8,756 nt of DNA from Vulcanimicrobiota bacterium (GTDB lineage: Bacteria > Eremiobacterota > Eremiobacteria > Baltobacterales > Baltobacteraceae). The DNA lies in NCBI GenBank assembly GCA_030042755.1, contig JASHZC010000271.1, positions 1 to 8,756 of the forward strand, in the 5' to 3' direction. The notes under the pieces are model-generated. The model had not been told where the DNA came from. It was given only the letters and a program-made list of their open reading frames with translations, and did not search any database. Below, one piece after another: positions 1 through 7,088 of this stretch; position 1 is the first letter of the stretch; each line of letters begins with the position of its first letter. The position numbers and the translations under genes were made by a program.

Positions 1-517
1 GAGGGCGCGTCAGACGACGGGCGGCGATGCGGGCGATCGTCACCGGGTGCGTCAGCGCGGTGAGGATTTGGCCGAGCGGCGTGTCCGGCTCGTGAAAGAC
101 GCCCAGCTGCCGGAATACCAATGCGCGGTCGTAGTAGACGCGCTCGCCCGCAAGGCGATCTTGCGCGTCGAAGCTGAAGACGCCGCAGAGCGGCACCGCT
201 ACGGTGCGTCCCGTGCCGGGCAGGCCACGCCACGTACCGTGGTGGGTGCCGCGGATCACGACTTCGAGAACCACGCCATTCTGCGTCACGTGCTCCCGTT
301 CGACGTCGATGTGCAGGTCGGGAACGGCTTGAAACAAGTCCTGATAATGCGAGCGCACGGCATCGTGCCCGATGAAGTGTTCGCTACAGGGCTCGTCGTC
401 GTAGCGCGCCGTGTCTCCGAACGGCGTCATGATCCCGTTCAGGTCGTGCTCGTTCTCGCCTTTGACGTGCTCGCGAACGAGCGCCAAGCGCGCTGCTGAT
501 CGTTGATCCAGCTCCAT
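1..517 (-). CDS. SnoaL-like / ester cyclase family protein, 3' end outside window
   Basis: The minus strand is open from the ATG at 517 to the window edge (172 codons seen, no stop), so the C-terminus is missing. A Shine-Dalgarno-like GGAGAG lies about 5 bases before the ATG. The protein reads as a small alpha+beta-barrel fold of the SnoaL/polyketide cyclase-like group: residues 61-71 LFQAVPDLHID, 89-99 RGTHHGTWRGL, 112-117 GVFSFD and 122-131 LAGERVYYDR match the conserved pattern of predicted ester cyclases in the NTF2-like superfamily. These are soluble cytoplasmic proteins. Most have no proven substrate, so the chemistry (aldol cyclisation, isomerisation or simple ligand binding) cannot be named. 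About 30 residues after the barrel (143-172) form a basic tail. It is transcribed away from the peptide/ATP-grasp locus and shares the 256-base intergenic region with it. I see nothing linking the two functionally. Confidence 0.85.
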   Translation of the reverse strand, partial: MELDQRSAARLALVREHVKGENEHDLNGIMTPFGDTARYDDEPCSEHFIGHDAVRSHYQDLFQAVPDLHIDVEREHVTQNGVVLEVVIRGTHHGTWRGLPGTGRTVAVPLCGVFSFDAQDRLAGERVYYDRALVFRQLGVFHEPDTPLGQILTALTHPVTIARIAARRLTRP

Positions 518-732
518 CGCATCTCTCCTACTCGGCCTAGAATTTCTTCCGCGCGATAGACGACCCTACCCCCAAAACTGCACGCTAGCCTGGCGTGGGC
601 CATCTTGGCGAGCTGGTTTCTCGGGTGCCTCTGCTGCTCGTTTCAGGCCGCAGCCACGGAATCCCATCCTGACTGTTTCGGCATATAGCAGATATTGCGA
701 CAGGTTACGCGGCACGAACTCGAAATACACAT

Positions 733-754
733 TTTGGGTCAGGCGTGGCCCAAA
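733..754 (+). promoter_or_regulatory. Leader hairpin upstream of the small peptide gene
   Basis: Bases 733-740 (TTTGGGTC) pair with 747-754 (GGCCCAAA) as an 8-bp stem with one T-G wobble and a 6-base loop. It ends 6 bases before the AAAGGAGA Shine-Dalgarno at 761-768. It could be a 5' UTR stability element or a ribosome-access element. It is not followed by a T-run, so it is not an intrinsic terminator. The rest of 518-732 shows no gene. I could not fix a convincing -35/-10 pair there. Confidence 0.45.
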
Positions 755-773
755 CATCGCAAAGGAGAGTCGT

Positions 774-926
774 ATGCGCAAAGAGGCGGAAAACCGAGTG
801 CTCGGACGCATGGGGGCTCGCGAACTGACGCCCGAGGAGGTTGAGCGGGCGATGCGTAGTTCGCAGCACACGAATGTGATCACCGTAAATCCAGTCACGC
901 ATAGCCTGGACGGGGACGGCATCTGA
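774..926 (+). CDS. Small 50-residue peptide, candidate RiPP (graspetide-type) precursor
   Basis: This gene is short but well supported: AAAGGAGA lies 5 bases before the ATG at 774 and the TGA is at 924-926. It sits directly upstream, on the same strand, of an ATP-grasp ligase of the peptide-modifying type. The first half is charged and helix-like (VLGRMGARELTPEEVERAM, residues 9-27), as expected of a RiPP leader. 'RELTPEEVE' resembles the short amphipathic leader recognition segments of many RiPP precursors. The C-terminal part, residues 29-50, contains hydroxyl residues S29, S30, T33, T37, T42 and S44, then the acids D46 and D48, and ends GI. It has no Cys and no Lys after residue 3. In graspetides an ATP-grasp enzyme joins Ser/Thr hydroxyls to Asp/Glu side chains as omega-esters, so T37/T42/S44 with D46/D48 are plausible ring partners. 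The role is inference from context and composition. I cannot assign the peptide to a named family. Confidence 0.75.
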   Translation: MRKEAENRVLGRMGARELTPEEVERAMRSSQHTNVITVNPVTHSLDGDGI

Positions 927-939
927 TTCCACCGCGAAC

Positions 940-976
940 CATGTTGCGGGTGCGTACACCGCGCACCCGCAACATG
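940..976 (+). promoter_or_regulatory. 15-bp perfect inverted repeat burying the ATP-grasp start codon
   Basis: Bases 940-954 (CATGTTGCGGGTGCG) are the exact reverse complement of 962-976. A further T955-G961 wobble leaves a 5-base loop ACACC. The stem starts 13 bases after the peptide stop codon and its last three bases are the ATG of the downstream ATP-grasp gene. In RNA this would be a very stable hairpin. It is followed by AAAGTTTTCG, only a weak T-run, so partial termination is possible but full termination unlikely. Hairpins between precursor and modification genes in RiPP operons are known to lower enzyme expression relative to precursor. Here the start codon itself is sequestered, which could require coupling to translation of the upstream peptide. 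As DNA, the dyad could also be an operator. Confidence 0.75.
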
Positions 977-2071
977 AAAGTTTTCGTTCTAGCGCCGGAA
1001 GACGATAATCACACGGCTCCGGTTAAATGGGCGCTAGAACGAGCGGGGTACGAGGTACATTGCTGGTCCGGCTTGGGTTGGTCTCCCGATCGCCAAGCAT
1101 CGATTGAGGTCTTGGACGAGTTGGCGATACGCCTTGGATCGGGCGAGTTGAAGGAGGGAGACGTGGTTTGGATCCGCAGACCCGGGCCTCCAAGCCTCAA
1201 TCCTAACGTTTCGGAAGCGGACCGAAAATTTGCCGAGGCTGAATATCGCTGGTTCTTCGATTCTCTGGCGTATCTGCTCGAACTGCTCCCCGTGCGATGC
1301 ATCAACAAGTATTCCGCCTCGCGAGTCATCAGGAACAAGTCCGTGCAACTGGTGCTGGCGCGGTGCTGCGGGCTCAGGGTTCCGCGAACGCTAATGTCAA
1401 ACGATCCCGAGTCAGTGAGGAGTTACCTTCACCGGCATTCCGGCCCGTTGATTTGCAAGGCTTTTTTCCCACACATTTGGCGCCGCGCCAATGGTGATGA
1501 ATCCGTCGCAGTGACGGAAACATTCGAGCTTACCGAGGACATGTTGCCGGCCGACGAAGTGCTTACTTATGCTCCGGCCATCTATCAGCAGATGATTGCG
1601 AAGCAATTCGATGTTCGCGTGGTGCTCTTGGGCACCGCCGTGTACTCCTGTGCACTCTACAATTCGAAGGCGTCAATCGATTGGCGTCAGGACGTCACTC
1701 AAGGGCTTGTACGGGTCGAAAGCCTTGTCACGCCGAACGAGATCAGGGAACAGGTTCTCGCTTTTGCGCAAAAAGCGGGCATCGTTTTCGGCAGCTTCGA
1801 TTTTGCCGTAGATCACGACGGAAACTGGTGGTTCTTCGAAGTGAACGAGCAAGGGCAGTTCCTTTGGCTCGACGAGTTCGCTGCGGAACTGCACCTGCAG
1901 GAAAAGTTCCTCGGGTTCCTCACCTCGCCCGAAGGGGCTGGCCAAGACGATATCGAGGCGCGCGCAACGCTGTTCCCGTCGTGGAAGGATTACCTCGAAT
2001 TCTCCACAGCTCGCGTAGAGGCTGCAGACCAGCGGACCGACGCCATTCCGGAATTTATGTCGATCGAATAG
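974..2071 (+). CDS. ATP-grasp ligase, MvdC/MvdD (graspetide synthetase) type
   Basis: This 365-residue protein has the ATP-grasp layout: an N-terminal pre-ATP-grasp domain beginning MKVFVLAPEDDNHT, a linker with NKYSASRVIRNKSVQLVLA (about 116-134), an ATP-binding beta-strand with lysine (LICKAFFPH), the strand QQMIAKQFDVRVVLLG, the VYSC...IDWR segment typical of peptide-modifying ATP-grasp enzymes such as MvdC/MvdD, and the metal-binding end FDFAVDHDG followed by FFEVNEQGQFLWLDE. In that last motif the conserved E and N ligate Mg-ATP. The family activates Asp/Glu side chains of a precursor peptide as acyl phosphates and couples them to Ser/Thr (ester) or Lys (amide). I prefer the ATG at 974 because the first beta-strand starts there. 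An in-frame ATG at 941 would add 11 basic residues with no family match. Neither start has a clear Shine-Dalgarno and both lie in the hairpin at 940-976. The substrate is probably the 50-residue peptide upstream. No transporter or protease is adjacent. Four sampled 60-base lines average about 55% GC, against about 67% in two sampled aroE lines. Confidence 0.85.
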   Translation: MKVFVLAPEDDNHTAPVKWALERAGYEVHCWSGLGWSPDRQASIEVLDELAIRLGSGELKEGDVVWIRRPGPPSLNPNVSEADRKFAEAEYRWFFDSLAYLLELLPVRCINKYSASRVIRNKSVQLVLARCCGLRVPRTLMSNDPESVRSYLHRHSGPLICKAFFPHIWRRANGDESVAVTETFELTEDMLPADEVLTYAPAIYQQMIAKQFDVRVVLLGTAVYSCALYNSKASIDWRQDVTQGLVRVESLVTPNEIREQVLAFAQKAGIVFGSFDFAVDHDGNWWFFEVNEQGQFLWLDEFAAELHLQEKFLGFLTSPEGAGQDDIEARATLFPSWKDYLEFSTARVEAADQRTDAIPEFMSIE

Positions 2072-2080
2072 CTGTGCTTT

Positions 2081-5000
2081 TCAGCTGCAGCCCGACGTCG
2101 CTCCGCAGGAATCGCACTTCTCGCAGGCGCCGTTGCGGACCATCGTGAGCTGACCGCACTCCGAGCATGCGTTGCCGGTGTAGCCCTTGGCCTTGGAGGC
2201 GTTGATCGCTTCGGTTCGCGAGAGCGTCAAGGTCGCGGTGCCGCCGTTACGGCCGTGGGGTGTCGATGGGGGCGGCGTGCTCGCATCTATCGTTTCGGCG
2301 ACCGGCTGCGATGCGGGCGCGCTTTGGCCGGGGTGCAGGTGGCTGCTCACCGGATGCAGTTTCTCGGCGACGGCGACGCTGCGGACGTTGGTGCCACCCT
2401 CCTCCTCGGCGACGTACTCTTCGGCGGCCTCGGGGCCCATCGCGTCCATCTGCATCGACGGCTGCACGTGCGCGAGGTCGTAGCGGCCGAGATAGCTGAC
2501 GGCCAGCTCGCGGAAGATGTAGTCGAGGATCGAAGTCGACATCTTGATGTGATCGTGGCCGACGACCGGGCCGTTGGGCTCGAAGCGCGTGAAGGTGAAG
2601 GCCTCGACGAACTCTTCGAGCGGCACGCCATGCTGCAAACCGAGCGAGATCGCGATCGCAAAGTTGTTCATCAGCGAACGGAAGGCGGCGCCCTCCTTGT
2701 GCATGTCGATGAAGATCTCGCCGAGCTGGCCGCCCTCGTACTCGCCGGTGCGCAGATAGACTTTGTGACCGGCGATCGTGGCCTTCTGCGTATAACCGCT
2801 GCGTCGCTGCGGCATCGACCGCCGCTTGGCGATGTAGCGATAGACGATCTTCTCGGCAATCTGCAGCGGCTGTGCAAACGGTTGCTGTTGTACTGCGGCC
2901 TCTTCCTCACCGGTGTCGCCGCCGAAATCGTAGCTTGCGGCCAACGGTTGGGAGAGTTTCGAGCCGTCGCGGTAGAGCGCCACCGCCTTGATCATCCGCT
3001 CCCACGCGTACCGGTAGGCGTCTTTGACTTCGGCGATCGTCGCGGTCTGGGGATAGTTAATCGTTTTTGAGATTGCTCCGCTAACAAATGGCTGGGCTGC
3101 TGCCATCATGTCGACATGGGCGAGCGGACGAATGTAGCGCGATCCGTATTTACCGCACGGGGTCGCGCAGTCGAAGACTGCCAGATGCTCGTCCTTCAGA
3201 TCGGGCGCGCCTTCGACGGTCATGCGGCCACAGATGTGCGCTGACGCCTCCTCGATCTGCTGCGCGCTGAACCCTAGCCCATCGCGCAGAATCGAGAAGT
3301 TCCAATCACTGAGCTGCTCATCGGTCAAGCCGAGCGTCTCTTTGCAGAACTCTTCGCCCAGAACGAATTTGTTGAAGGCAAACGGCAGCTCGAAGGCGCC
3401 CGGAAGCGCTGCTTCGATTCGGGCAGTCGCGTCGTCGTCGAACCCTTTCGCACGCAACGTCGCTTCGTTGATGTGCGGCGCTTCGCAAAGAGTCCCGGTG
3501 CCTTTCGCGTAGGTCTCGATCGCGTCGATCTGCTCTTGCGAATAACCGAGCTTGTGCAGCGCTGCATCGACCGATTGATTGACGATCTTGAAGTAGCCAC
3601 CACCGGCAAGCTTCTTGAACTTCACAAGCGCGAAGTCCGGTTCGATGCCGGTCGTGTCGCAGTCCATCACTAAACCGATGGTCCCCGTCGGCGCCGTAAC
3701 GGTCACTTGTGCATTTCGGTAGCCGGCCACTTCGCCGATCGATAACGCCTCGTCCCATATCTTGCGGGCAAGTGCCCAGGTCGCTTGTGTGAAAAGCGTG
3801 GGTGCATGCGTTACGGGCTTGACGGTGAGACCCTCGTACTCTTCAGTTGCCGCGTAAGCAGCACGCCGGTGGTTACGTATGACGCGCAGCATCGGCTCGC
3901 GATTGGCTTCGAAACGCGCGAACGGTCCTAGTTGCTGCGCCATCTCTCCGGAAGTGCGATAGGCCATCCCGGTGATCAGCGCGTTGATCGCTGCGCACCA
4001 ACCGAAGCCTTCCTCCGAATCGTAGGGCAAGCCCATGCGCATGAGCAGCGTGCCGAGGTTCGCGTAGCCGAGCCCGAGCGTGCGATATCCGTGATTCTTT
4101 TCCGCGATGCTCTTCGACGGCATTTGACCCATCGTCACCGAGATTTCGAGCGTAGTCGTCCAGATGCGCGATCCTTCGGCAAGCCGCTTCGCGTCAAAGT
4201 TTCCGTCATCATTGAGAAACTTGACCAGATTCACGCTGGCTAAATTGCAGTTGTGAGCGATCAAGCCTTCGGCGACAACCGAATGCGTTACCGGCTCGGT
4301 AATGTCGTAGACGAGTGTGCGCCCATCCGGAACGATCGACGTGACTTTGGGAGCCCGCGGGAGCTTGAGACGTCCATTGAACCGTTGAGAGAGTATCTCG
4401 CGCGCCTTCGCGTGCTTTGGTTGAGAACACGGAAAGCCGATGAGCGAGAGGAAGTTTCGGGCCTGCTGATTGTAGACATGGAGCTGGCCTTGCGGGTTCT
4501 TTCTGCCGCGAGGGTGCATCCAGGATATCCGCGATGTGATCCCGATGTCGGACAGCAAGAGTTGTACGGATCGCAAAAGCTTCGGCGAAGAAGAGGCAAG
4601 CATAACCTCGGGCTCGGTCGCAGCGGCATTATTTCGAATCGTGCCATCGGCCGAAAACAAGCCCTGGAGATAGGCAATCTTTAGATCTTCGGGTACGTGG
4701 TGAATGTGCGTCGGCACATCCTTATCCAGAGCAGTGCCCTGGTGAAATCCATACGCGTGTTCCAGGAAGCCAACCAGGGAGCGCTGCGATGTAATGGTCT
4801 GGAACACGCCGTTTCGCTGCGAGCTGATGCCGACCGTGCGCGGAGCGCCCTCATGAGCCGCGCCAGCGGCTACCGCCTTTAACCTGTTTAGTTCGGGCAC
4901 CAGAACCTCGGCTGTCCGCCGCTCTGTTGGCCCGAAGACAAGTGCCACGGTGCCCTTACTAAAAACGCCATCGCCAGTAAGCCAGCCGAGCATTTGCCAT

Positions 5001-6814
5001 CGTTTCATTTCTTGGGGCATCGAGCAGTAAGCGACGTTATTGCCAGTTTCGCGGATCTCGATGCGGTCGACGCCGGCCACGAGCTCGTCGAGACGCTTCC
5101 AAGCGCCATCTAACGTGAGGAATCGATGATCTCCTGTCGTACGGATCACGCGTCCATCGGCGAGAGTCAGCTTGAAGATGTCGCGCTCGCCGACCTGAGT
5201 CACGTAAGCGCGCCGATGCGCTGCGATGCGCCGGTGGTCGTGCTCGGAATGAATATCGGTAGTGACGTAGACTTCGCCGCCTTGCTCCTGTTCGTCGAAA
5301 AGTTCCTCGACTGTGCGCAAGCCGTCCGGCGTACTGATGCGCGTCTCTGGCGCGAAGCAAGCAGTGTCATCAATAAAGACGTACTCACTGCACGGATTCG
5401 TTGCATTGATACGCTCGTCGTTGGAACAGGTGTGCCACTCCTGGATCGTGTCATCGAACTGCAAGCCGGGATCGGCGCACTGCCAGGCAGCGAGGCCGAT
5501 CTGCTCCCACAGATCGCGGGCTTTGATACGCTTGACGACATCGCCAGTCGTGCGCGCGGTCAGCAACCACTCGCCGTCGGCATCGAGCGTCTCGAAGAAG
5601 CCGTTGGTGAGGCGAATGGAGTTGTTGGAGTTCTGTCCGGAAACGGTGAGGTAGGCTTCGGAATCCCAGGCCGTGTCGTACTGCTCGACCTCGAGACGCG
5701 TGTAACCCTGGCGCGCGTAATCGAGTGCGTTTTGCGTCGCGCCGGTAGGAACGCCGGCGGAAATCGCTTGACGGATCGCCGCGCGCAGAAACGAGTTGAG
5801 CGCCGGATCGGGGCGCGCTTGCTCTGGGACGCGTGTATCGTGCGCCGCCGCGATGATCGCGTTGAGATGCTGTTCGAAGATTCGCGACCCGATCACGAGA
5901 TCGGCAACTTTGCGCTCCTCGCGCACCTTCCAGTTGACGAACTCTTCGATGTCGGGATGGTCGGCGTTGAGAACTACCATTTTGGCAGCGCGGCGTGTCG
6001 TTCCACCGGACTTGATCGCGCCAGCAGCGCGATCGAATACCTTGAGAAATGACATGAGCCCGGAGCTCGTGCCGCCGCCGGTCAGCTTCTCGCCGGCCGC
6101 ACGGATCTTGGAAAAGTTGGCGCCCGAACCGGAGCCGTACTTGAAGATGCGCGCCTCGCGCATGATGCCGTCGAAGATCCCGCCTTCGTTGACGAGATCA
6201 TCTTCAATCCCCAAGATGTAACAAGCACTGACCTGTGGATGTTCGAACGTGTTCGCGGATGGCTTTGCATCGCCGTCGGCCGGATCTGCGTACCAGTGAC
6301 CTTGTGCCGGTCCCGAGATGCCGTACGCCCAGTGCAAGCCGGTATTGAACCATTGCGGCGAGTTCGGTGCGCCGACTTGACGGGCGAGCATCGCGCACAT
6401 CTCGTCGTAGTAAATCTGCGCGTCGTCCTCGGAATCGAAATAGCCGTTCTTCCAACCCCAGTAGGTCCAGCAGCCCGCCATTCGGTTGAAAACCTGCCGC
6501 GCGTCGCGCTCGGCGCCGAACTGTTCGCTGCGTGGAAGAGCCTCTAAGGCCGCGCCGTCGGCAGCCGAGCGCCACAGCCACGCCGGCACGCCCTCCTCCT
6601 CGACTCGCTTGGTGACCTTGGGGATGCCGGCTTTACGACAATACTTCTGGGCCAGGATGTCGACGGCGACCTGGCTCCAGGCCGAGGGCACCATGACGTC
6701 GCTTGCCTCGAAGATCACCGAGCCGTCGGGATTGACGATCCGCGACGTGCGAGGCTCGAAGAGCAACCCTGCATAAGGGTCGCCAGGGGCAGAATAGGTG
6801 CGGGAAAACTTCAT
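2081..6814 (-). CDS. nrdJ: Class II (adenosylcobalamin-dependent) ribonucleotide reductase with intein
   Basis: This 1577-residue precursor becomes a 1207-residue enzyme after removal of the intein (residues 486-855). It reduces ribonucleotides to deoxyribonucleotides using cobalamin-generated thiyl radical chemistry in the cytoplasm. Visible landmarks: SACYIL with C198, the counterpart of one redox cysteine; NATNPCSEY (471-478) with N473, C475 (thiyl radical Cys) and E477 in the NxCxE catalytic pattern; C856 in CNLASVNL, the counterpart of the second redox cysteine; and TAPTGTIGL (1040-1048), a phosphate-binding loop. A TSCPD-type domain follows (about 1335-1445, including [19 protein letters not shown] and [14 protein letters not shown]). 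A low-complexity linker (about 1465-1540) leads to a C-terminal Cys-rich tail, CSEC...CEKCDSCG...GC, whose C1570/C1576 are likely the re-reducing swinging-arm pair. AAGGAG lies 8 bases before the ATG at 6814. No activase or small subunit gene is needed. The reading frame is intact. It converges on the ATP-grasp gene with 9 bases between the stops. Confidence 0.97.
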   Translation of the reverse strand: MKFSRTYSAPGDPYAGLLFEPRTSRIVNPDGSVIFEASDVMVPSAWSQVAVDILAQKYCRKAGIPKVTKRVEEEGVPAWLWRSAADGAALEALPRSEQFGAERDARQVFNRMAGCWTYWGWKNGYFDSEDDAQIYYDEMCAMLARQVGAPNSPQWFNTGLHWAYGISGPAQGHWYADPADGDAKPSANTFEHPQVSACYILGIEDDLVNEGGIFDGIMREARIFKYGSGSGANFSKIRAAGEKLTGGGTSSGLMSFLKVFDRAAGAIKSGGTTRRAAKMVVLNADHPDIEEFVNWKVREERKVADLVIGSRIFEQHLNAIIAAAHDTRVPEQARPDPALNSFLRAAIRQAISAGVPTGATQNALDYARQGYTRLEVEQYDTAWDSEAYLTVSGQNSNNSIRLTNGFFETLDADGEWLLTARTTGDVVKRIKARDLWEQIGLAAWQCADPGLQFDDTIQEWHTCSNDERINATNPCSEYVFIDDTACFAPETRISTPDGLRTVEELFDEQEQGGEVYVTTDIHSEHDHRRIAAHRRAYVTQVGERDIFKLTLADGRVIRTTGDHRFLTLDGAWKRLDELVAGVDRIEIRETGNNVAYCSMPQEMKRWQMLGWLTGDGVFSKGTVALVFGPTERRTAEVLVPELNRLKAVAAGAAHEGAPRTVGISSQRNGVFQTITSQRSLVGFLEHAYGFHQGTALDKDVPTHIHHVPEDLKIAYLQGLFSADGTIRNNAAATEPEVMLASSSPKLLRSVQLLLSDIGITSRISWMHPRGRKNPQGQLHVYNQQARNFLSLIGFPCSQPKHAKAREILSQRFNGRLKLPRAPKVTSIVPDGRTLVYDITEPVTHSVVAEGLIAHNCNLASVNLVKFLNDDGNFDAKRLAEGSRIWTTTLEISVTMGQMPSKSIAEKNHGYRTLGLGYANLGTLLMRMGLPYDSEEGFGWCAAINALITGMAYRTSGEMAQQLGPFARFEANREPMLRVIRNHRRAAYAATEEYEGLTVKPVTHAPTLFTQATWALARKIWDEALSIGEVAGYRNAQVTVTAPTGTIGLVMDCDTTGIEPDFALVKFKKLAGGGYFKIVNQSVDAALHKLGYSQEQIDAIETYAKGTGTLCEAPHINEATLRAKGFDDDATARIEAALPGAFELPFAFNKFVLGEEFCKETLGLTDEQLSDWNFSILRDGLGFSAQQIEEASAHICGRMTVEGAPDLKDEHLAVFDCATPCGKYGSRYIRPLAHVDMMAAAQPFVSGAISKTINYPQTATIAEVKDAYRYAWERMIKAVALYRDGSKLSQPLAASYDFGGDTGEEEAAVQQQPFAQPLQIAEKIVYRYIAKRRSMPQRRSGYTQKATIAGHKVYLRTGEYEGGQLGEIFIDMHKEGAAFRSLMNNFAIAISLGLQHGVPLEEFVEAFTFTRFEPNGPVVGHDHIKMSTSILDYIFRELAVSYLGRYDLAHVQPSMQMDAMGPEAAEEYVAEEEGGTNVRSVAVAEKLHPVSSHLHPGQSAPASQPVAETIDASTPPPSTPHGRNGGTATLTLSRTEAINASKAKGYTGNACSECGQLTMVRNGACEKCDSCGATSGCS
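4250..5359 (-). mobile_element. Intein with LAGLIDADG homing endonuclease inside NrdJ (370 residues)
   Basis: The intein is in frame within nrdJ, from Cys at 5357-5359 to Asn at 4250-4252. It begins [13 protein letters not shown] (block A, nucleophile Cys1). Block B is [13 protein letters not shown], with the TxxH motif at T75/H78. Two dodecapeptide endonuclease motifs follow: LGWLTGDGV (about 124-132, acid D130) and LQGLFSADG (about 231-239, acid D238). The C-terminal Hint blocks are [11 protein letters not shown] and [10 protein letters not shown], with the penultimate His369 and terminal Asn370. The next residue, Cys+1, belongs to the host. All splicing residues are present, so it should be a class 1 self-splicing intein, and both acidic endonuclease positions are kept, so homing may still be possible. 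Joining the exteins gives [14 protein letters not shown], a normal NrdJ sequence. Two sampled 60-base lines have about 54% GC (4681 and 4741), slightly below the flanks. Confidence 0.96.
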
Positions 6815-6919
6815 GAAACGCGCTCCTTGCCGGCTCGACGCGCGAGACGGGAAGAGTTTTAGTCTTCTCGTCTTCGTGTCCGAACACCTGTTCGATACCT
6901 GAGGACGGCTAATCGCTGT

Positions 6920-6935
6920 AGGACACCTATTGTGT
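6920..6935 (-). promoter_or_regulatory. NrdR box, second weaker site
   Basis: AGGACACCTATTGTGT keeps the right half-site TATTGTGT of the NrdR consensus (10 of 16 positions overall). Its TTGTGT begins at 6930, exactly 32 bases from the TTGTGG of the strong site at 6962, placing both on the same face of the helix. It also forms a separate small dyad, GACAC-CTATT-GTGTC (6922-6936). Confidence 0.5.
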
Positions 6936-6957
6936 CATATCGAGCGGTTTACCACAA
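6929..6957 (-). promoter_or_regulatory. Candidate nrdJ promoter inside the NrdR boxes
   Basis: Read on the minus strand, TTGTGG (6957-6952) is followed after 17 bases by CACAAT (6934-6929). These are weak matches to the sigma-70 -35 and -10 hexamers, but with ideal spacing. The -35 lies in the strong NrdR box and the -10 in the weak one, so bound NrdR would block polymerase. This leaves a leader of roughly 110 bases before nrdJ. I looked for a cobalamin riboswitch there and saw no recognisable B12-box. Confidence 0.35.
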
Positions 6958-6967
6958 GATATTGTGG
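6952..6967 (-). promoter_or_regulatory. NrdR box, strong site
   Basis: The palindrome CCACAAGATATTGTGG agrees with the NrdR consensus acaCwAtATaTwGtgt at 13 of 16 positions. It is 137-152 bases upstream of the nrdJ ATG. NrdR is the ATP/dATP-sensing repressor of ribonucleotide reductase genes. Its sites usually come in pairs about 31-32 bp apart, and a second, weaker site lies exactly 32 bp closer to nrdJ. The call is by motif; the regulator gene is not in this window. Confidence 0.65.
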
Positions 6968-7088
6968 CCGACAAAGAATTCCTTGTGGTTTGAATGTGGC
7001 CGATTCGAGAAATCGGTGGATGGCCACGTGGGCTGCGGCAAGCGGGTGGAGAGCTTGTGGAGAGTTCCGAGGATAGAGGGGATAACCG

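Noticed and set aside
47..499. Plus-strand 150-codon open frame
   Set aside because: It is antisense to the SnoaL-like gene, which has clear family motifs and a ribosome-binding site. The plus-strand product has no recognisable motif.
566..959. Minus-strand open frames (118 and 84 codons) between the SnoaL gene and the ATP-grasp gene
   Set aside because: Low-complexity products without family features, and antisense to the small peptide gene that has the strong Shine-Dalgarno.
941..973. In-frame ATG at 941 as the ATP-grasp start
   Set aside because: It adds 11 basic residues encoded by the hairpin itself, has no Shine-Dalgarno, and precedes the normal first beta-strand MKVFVLAP. It cannot be excluded completely.
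2255..3070. Plus-strand 271-codon open frame
   Set aside because: It is a shadow of the nrdJ C-terminal region caused by GC-biased codon use. The nrdJ frame encodes conserved protein throughout.
5126..6052. Plus-strand 308-codon open frame
   Set aside because: Antisense to the NrdJ N-extein and the start of the intein. No recognisable domain.
6815..6919. Possible cobalamin riboswitch before the B12-dependent nrdJ
   Set aside because: The leader is only about 100 bases, and I see no B12-box or the large multi-helix structure required.
6962..7066. Several TTGTGG/TGTGGA words suggesting DnaA boxes or an origin
   Set aside because: None matches TTATCCACA closely, and there is no AT-rich unwinding region. 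The NrdR-type palindromes explain the strongest of them.
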